From Asterionellopsis glacialis (Eukaryota; Bacillariophyta; Plagiogrammaphyceae; Rhaphoneidales; Asterionellopsidaceae), in assembly GCA_014885115.2 (NCBI GenBank), contig WKLE02005522.1:1-29648 (forward strand): DNA of 29,648 nucleotides, given 5' to 3'. Below the pieces are notes generated by a model. That model saw nothing but the letters and a program-made list of their open reading frames with translations. It did no database searches and was not told the DNA's origin. Below, in pieces: positions 25,736-29,648 of the stretch. Within the stretch, counting starts at the first letter, position 1, and each line of letters starts with the position of its first letter. Made by a program: the position numbers and the translations under genes.

Positions 25736-27988
25736 CTAATCTTGCTTTACTAGGGCGTCGTCCTTTTTTGCAACACCATCATCTTTGATATCTGTGCCTT
25801 CGTCTTTTTTGGAAGATAATTCTGAATCTTGAGCATCTGCGCATTCATTTTCTGCGACCATTGCATCTTGAGCATCAGCCTTTTCTGCCACCAGACCATC
25901 TTGAGCATCGGCGTCTTCAGCCTTTGATTCTTCGCCCAACTCTTCCTGATCCTGGTCTTTGGTGGCATTTTCTTTGTCCTCTTCTTGGTTCTTTGATTCA
26001 AGTCGTTGGCGCAACATTTCTGCACTTGCCTCTGGCAAATCATCAATGACATTTTCAAGGTCGTCTAGCCATCCTAATTCACACATGAGGTCCAAAAACT
26101 GCTTGTCAATTTCACCCAGCGCGAAATAATCGCGAGTAGATGGCGCTCCATATTCTTCCCCGTACATGACACCTAAATGACGACCGACTCTGTCACGATT
26201 AACAAATACCCGAAGTGCATCCGGTGGAACTCGGAAGACAAGTGTATTGGCCGGTGCAACCGTAAGTGATGTACCAATAACGATCAGACAGTCGCATTCA
26301 GGAATATCTTCTGGCACTCGTCTAAAAAATTCTTCAGGAAGATTGGATCGAAACAGCACAATTGATGGTTTTACTGTGTTATATCCACAAACGTTGCAAG
26401 CAATTGCTTTACTTTCAGAGGGTGCATTGGGGTCCTCGTTGGTAATATCCTTGATTTGGCGTTGAACGGCATCGCAAAACACACCATAGTCAGTCGCCGA
26501 ACCGCACATGGCACAATCTGCTTGATCCATGGAGCCATGAACAGCAATTACTTTATCTCGCGGCAATTGGTGACATTGACCTTCCAACCCATCAATGTTC
26601 TGCGTGTACAGCCGTGTTAGTTTTCCTGTCTTGGCATGTAAGAGTTCCACAAATCGGTGAGCCAACGTAGCCTTCCATTTCTCTGCGCGAGTACCCAACA
26701 TAAACGGACGCATCAATTCTAAACATGGTAATGGATTCTGTACAAACAAGGGTTGTGACAGGGCTGCTGTAGGATCGGCTGCAAAGAGTTCTCTTTCTAT
26801 ATTTGATGCAGTCAAGAGTTCGGGGCGAAGAGTATCATATAATCCACCTGCTGACCGAAAATCTGGGATTCCTGATACTACACTCATACCTGCCCCCGCT
26901 AAAATTACAATTGATTTGCACTTTTCTGACAAAATAAAATCTGCAACTCCTTTCATATTTTTTGGGAGAGTTCCAAATGGATATTCTAGAGGACCAAACT
27001 CTGCTTCTTCCAATCCAAAAGGAATTCCTCTACCATCATCTGAAGAAGAAGATTCTGTCACTTCTTCATCTGAAGCATCTATATCTCTCCGTCCAATGTC
27101 ATCTTGGTTGTCGGCCATACCAGTATTTTCATCTTCATCACCAAATTTGAGTTGTTCCAGTTTTTCAATCAATGGATCGAGGCTTGGATGTCTCAAGTAC
27201 GCGTTGCATTCATGACACCACACGGACAGATCCCCCAAACTTGCAACAATGCAGTGACCAGCTCCGTCTCCGTCTTCGTCCTTAGCCTTGGTTTCATCGT
27301 AGTGTACAATAGAATGACCATTCACATATCGGGAACACCGCACAACTCCACACTGTAGACAGACCCAGTTTTCTCCTGGGGGACACATCCCATCCTCATT
27401 AATGTCAGACTTAGCGCCCCCTTTATTGGAATTAGCTTGGTAATAGTCGCAACAACTTGATGGACTTGGCAAATCTGGTGGCTTGATACGAACATGCATC
27501 GACACATGCGGACAATCTTCGACGGGAACAATTGGACCCCCCTGATCTCGCCCCATATTTTGATCTAAAATGTAATTGTAAGCCACCTTGACATCCGTCC
27601 CAACCTCTTCGACTGCTTTTTGGGCTACGTCCCAGTCAAATCCAAATACTGACGACAATTGTTCAATAGCTTGCAGGGTTTCGGCAACTGTAGCATCATT
27701 CGTGGTACTTGCTGCCTGCGTCCATGCGGCTGGAGCTACTGCTATGTGATCTTCTAAATAAGGTACTGATGCTTCTGCTACACCTGTTGAAGAAGCATTC
27801 ACGATTGTTTCGGCCGCAGACGTCTGGGCTGATGTGGTCAACAATGGATCTTTCAGATTCGAGTTTTCTTCGTTCTTATTCTCTAATACCGGGCTACTTT
27901 CGGTTGCTTCTTTTTTAGCTGCACCAGCAGAAGATATCGTCGATGATGGTGTTTGCTTCTGAACATCGTCTTCACTTGTAGACGCCAT
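25736..27988 (-). CDS. Sirtuin with UBA-like and UBP-type zinc-finger domains
   Basis: ATG 27986-27988 gives 750 residues. Residues 1-100 are disordered. About 101-145 is UBA-like (AIEQLSSVFGFDWDVAQKAV). About 159-265 is a ZnF-UBP domain with Cys159, His161, Cys202, Cys210, Cys213, Cys218, His225, His246, Cys258 and Cys261 among the likely ligands. About 346-640 is the Sir2 core with GAGMSVVSGIPDFRS (365-379), TQNIDGLE (462-469), catalytic His484 and zinc Cys492, Cys495, Cys531 and Cys534. The tail is acidic, with imperfect ADAQD..VAE repeats. Known: sirtuins use NAD+ to remove acyl groups from lysines, and ZnF-UBP domains bind the free ubiquitin C-terminus. The combination suggests a deacylase tied to ubiquitin or aggregates, as HDAC6 is, which is inference. 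All catalytic residues are present. Confidence 0.9.
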   Translation of the reverse strand: MASTSEDDVQKQTPSSTISSAGAAKKEATESSPVLENKNEENSNLKDPLLTTSAQTSAAETIVNASSTGVAEASVPYLEDHIAVAPAAWTQAASTTNDATVAETLQAIEQLSSVFGFDWDVAQKAVEEVGTDVKVAYNYILDQNMGRDQGGPIVPVEDCPHVSMHVRIKPPDLPSPSSCCDYYQANSNKGGAKSDINEDGMCPPGENWVCLQCGVVRCSRYVNGHSIVHYDETKAKDEDGDGAGHCIVASLGDLSVWCHECNAYLRHPSLDPLIEKLEQLKFGDEDENTGMADNQDDIGRRDIDASDEEVTESSSSDDGRGIPFGLEEAEFGPLEYPFGTLPKNMKGVADFILSEKCKSIVILAGAGMSVVSGIPDFRSAGGLYDTLRPELLTASNIERELFAADPTAALSQPLFVQNPLPCLELMRPFMLGTRAEKWKATLAHRFVELLHAKTGKLTRLYTQNIDGLEGQCHQLPRDKVIAVHGSMDQADCAMCGSATDYGVFCDAVQRQIKDITNEDPNAPSESKAIACNVCGYNTVKPSIVLFRSNLPEEFFRRVPEDIPECDCLIVIGTSLTVAPANTLVFRVPPDALRVFVNRDRVGRHLGVMYGEEYGAPSTRDYFALGEIDKQFLDLMCELGWLDDLENVIDDLPEASAEMLRQRLESKNQEEDKENATKDQDQEELGEESKAEDADAQDGLVAEKADAQDAMVAENECADAQDSELSSKKDEGTDIKDDGVAKKDDALVKQD

Positions 27989-28236
27989 TGTATCTTTTTG
28001 ATTCGTGCTTTAGTCTTAATGTTGCTGCATCTGACAAGTTGTGACACTTGTTGGGCTGGAAGTTGCTGCTTCACACTTCTCATTAAGTCGGAGGAGGGAG
28101 GTTCAGAAGTCAAGAAGTCGATACAGGTTGTCTGCGTCATGCTACCATTACCTGTCCAGGCGGTACGTACATACAGATAGACGGACATGACATCTCGCTC
28201 CTCCTCTGTCTCTGTGATCTGCACTTCGAAAGACAT
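27883..28236 (-). CDS. Overlapping upstream frame of the sirtuin gene (117 codons)
   Basis: ATG 28234-28236 opens a frame that crosses the sirtuin ATG in a different phase and ends at 27883, overlapping by 106 bases. The first about 70 codons (MSFEVQITETEEERDVMSVY, then TTCIDFLTSEPPSSD) look protein-like; the last part is only a shadow of the sirtuin N-terminus. It could be an upstream ORF that lowers sirtuin translation, a separate small gene, or a first exon spliced elsewhere. No in-phase splice to the sirtuin frame was found. Family not recognised. Confidence 0.35.
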   Translation of the reverse strand: MSFEVQITETEEERDVMSVYLYVRTAWTGNGSMTQTTCIDFLTSEPPSSDLMRSVKQQLPAQQVSQLVRCSNIKTKARIKKIQWRLQVKTMFRSKHHHRRYLLLVQLKKKQPKVARY

Positions 28237-29097
28237 TATTACCAACAACCAGTTTGGGAGCAAGAATCAGAACAAATTTGATTGGGCATAATTTTTTTAT
28301 TTTATATGCTGCTCAGCAAATCCTAGATAGTCATTATCATTTGGTTTTCCATGTACCATATCGTACATTGCGGACATCTGAGATTTTTTATCCAAATCCC
28401 TGACATGATTCTTAGTACTATCCTAGAGTTGTAACGATGAGTATGGACTGCAATGTACCTGGTAAGGGACTGGTGCGATATTATACTTTAGTAACGGGTG
28501 GTTCTTGGCAAAGAACAAATAATAATAATATGCATGGAAAAGGCTGGTGTCACACGTAATTTCTGACAAGTGTTTTTTGTGATCTGATTGGATAATTGGT
28601 TTTCTCGTGAATCACGTTTTGTTTTTGTTTTAATTTTGGGCTAAAGTGCAAAACTGAAATTGGTCTGTCTGTCCATCAAAACACGTTCAGTTTTATTTTT
28701 GTTTGTGTCACCCGATAAAGGATCCGCCTCAATAAAAACTTATTGTTAGCAAAGATTATTGTACTGAATGAAGTATCAATGTATCTGAGATATCCAAGAA
28801 GTCTGAATGACTGGCTGTGTGTCTATTTCAACGCCAACTACTGAGCAATGAAGACATCTTCGTGAAGGTTCCCAATACCAGGTACGGAGTGCACATCGCA
28901 AAATGGTGTACCAGTACCAGTCAGTACCTTGTACAAGATTTCTCTTGTTTCTAATTTCTTGTTCCAATCTCAAATCCAACATCATAAAATTCTCTGAAGG
29001 CCAACAGCGCTCAGTGTAGTACCACTATCGACAAGATCTCTTTTGTTGGTGGCAGCGACGTCTCCTTTCTTTGACTTCTTGATTGAGCTCTGAGAAA
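28237..29097. other. Intergenic region between divergent genes
   Basis: It holds the promoters of the minus-strand sirtuin (or its upstream frame) and the plus-strand dehydratase. TACCTGGTA lies at 28456-28464 and TACCAGGTA at 28876-28884, with a TACCAG/GTACC-rich patch at 28874-28935. A minus-strand frame at 28776-28985 passes through that patch and is not supported. Confidence 0.45.
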
Positions 29098-29648
29098 ATG
29101 TCGGAAGGGCTAGATTTGCCAACCTACGAAGATGTTGAAGAGGCGGCTGATATTATCAAGGGTGTCGCCAATCGTACACCAATGCAAACGAGTCGTTTCC
29201 TAGATTCTCAACTTGGGGTGAACGTCTTTATTAAATGCGAAAACTTCCAGCGGATGGGAGCATTCAAATTCCGTGGAGGTTACAATGCTCTCAGCCGCTT
29301 TACTGCAAAGCAGAGGGAGGAGGGTGTGCTTACATTTTCAAGTGGAAATCATGCCCAAGCTATTGCGCTCTCCTCGCGAATATTGGGTATGAAGGCAACT
29401 ATTATCATGCCTGAAGATGCTCCTGAATTAAAGGCCAACGCTACCAAAGCGTATGGTGGAAATGTCATCTTTTACGACCGCTACAAAGACAGTAGAGATG
29501 AAATTGCTGCAGAAATTCAAGCTAAATCCGGCGCGCATTTTATTCCTCCATATGACCATAAACATGTTATTGCTGGTCAGGGAACAGCTGGAAAAGAACT
29601 CATCGAGGAAGCACTAGAGTATGGACATGGACAACTCGACTATTTATT
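29098..29648 (+). CDS. PLP-dependent serine/threonine dehydratase or serine racemase, N-terminal part
   Basis: ATG 29098 opens a frame that runs off the right edge after 183 codons. It matches fold-type II PLP enzymes: TPMQTSRFLD near residue 28, the PLP lysine in GAFKFRG (Lys57), and the phosphate/substrate loop SSGNHAQA (81-88). 'IIMPEDAPELKANATKAYGG' and the PYDH segment are typical of threonine dehydratase and serine racemase. No presequence is visible, so the enzyme is probably cytosolic. Biosynthetic threonine deaminases are longer and have a regulatory C-terminus, which is not visible here. Serine racemase, serine/threonine ammonia-lyase or threo-3-hydroxyaspartate ammonia-lyase are all possible. 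Confidence 0.88.
   Translation, partial: MSEGLDLPTYEDVEEAADIIKGVANRTPMQTSRFLDSQLGVNVFIKCENFQRMGAFKFRGGYNALSRFTAKQREEGVLTFSSGNHAQAIALSSRILGMKATIIMPEDAPELKANATKAYGGNVIFYDRYKDSRDEIAAEIQAKSGAHFIPPYDHKHVIAGQGTAGKELIEEALEYGHGQLDYL

Noticed and set aside
28776..28985. Minus-strand 69-codon frame with ATG start
   Set aside because: It runs through the GTACC/TACCAG repeat patch, and its Tyr/Trp run is coded by that repeat.
1..29648. tRNA or rRNA genes and CRISPR arrays
   Set aside because: I looked for tRNA B-box-like GGTTCGA words with matching arms and for regularly spaced repeats and found none. A covariance-model scan would be the decisive test.

Overview
The window looks like nuclear DNA of a stramenopile, most likely a diatom. 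The reasons are split genes with short GT-AG introns and AT-rich intergenic DNA. There is also a Ty1/copia-type element of the diatom style, and a secreted protein with a Pro-Thr linker and a 'GYGDGICC' cysteine domain of a kind I associate with diatoms. A single-pass membrane protein is built of Trp-rich 'LGY..W / LGW..W' repeats. No operons, Shine-Dalgarno sites or CRISPR arrays are present. Species cannot be fixed from the sequence alone. Several open frames begin at TTG or GTG; for these I moved the start to the first in-frame ATG or lowered confidence.

Layout. 1-4375 (about): 5' part of a copia-like retrotransposon on the minus strand. One frame of 1,315 codons without a stop runs off the left edge, with a probable LTR and leader on the right. 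4376-5055: intergenic DNA with a dispersed TACCAGGTA motif. 5056-7503 (+): two-exon gene for a secreted choice-of-anchor-B/FN3/Cys-rich protein. 7796-8662 (-): secreted or organelle-targeted tyrosine/dual-specificity phosphatase, nearly head-to-head with a small Cys-containing frame at 8680. 9442-10005 (-): proteasome assembly chaperone 3-like. 10.5-13.8 kb: gene-poor and repeat-rich. It holds a truncated duplicate of the 3' end of the 18-kb gene, a further partial copy, a small Ser-rich membrane protein between about 95-bp direct repeats, and a frameshifted gene-like stretch. 14082-16301 (-): 739-residue Trp-repeat membrane protein. 17.0-17.8 kb (-): candidate spliced gene or remnant. 18348-19607 and 20846-22453 (-): two largely disordered proteins of unknown function. 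22.5-24 kb: intergenic, palindrome-rich. 23992-25686 (+): membrane-anchored GT-B glycosyltransferase-like protein. 25736-27988 (-): sirtuin with N-terminal UBA-like and UBP-type zinc-finger domains. 29098-end (+): start of a PLP-dependent serine/threonine dehydratase or racemase.

The genes do not form an obvious single pathway. Two (the PAC3-like chaperone and the UBA/ZnF-UBP sirtuin) touch ubiquitin-proteasome biology, and two (the anchor-B protein and the Trp-repeat protein) are secretory or cell-surface proteins. The most unusual items are the Trp-repeat protein, the long coiled-coil gag of the retroelement, the UBA-ZnF-UBP-Sir2 fusion, the repeat-flanked membrane-protein cassette, and gene-like stretches hidden by a frameshift or introns.
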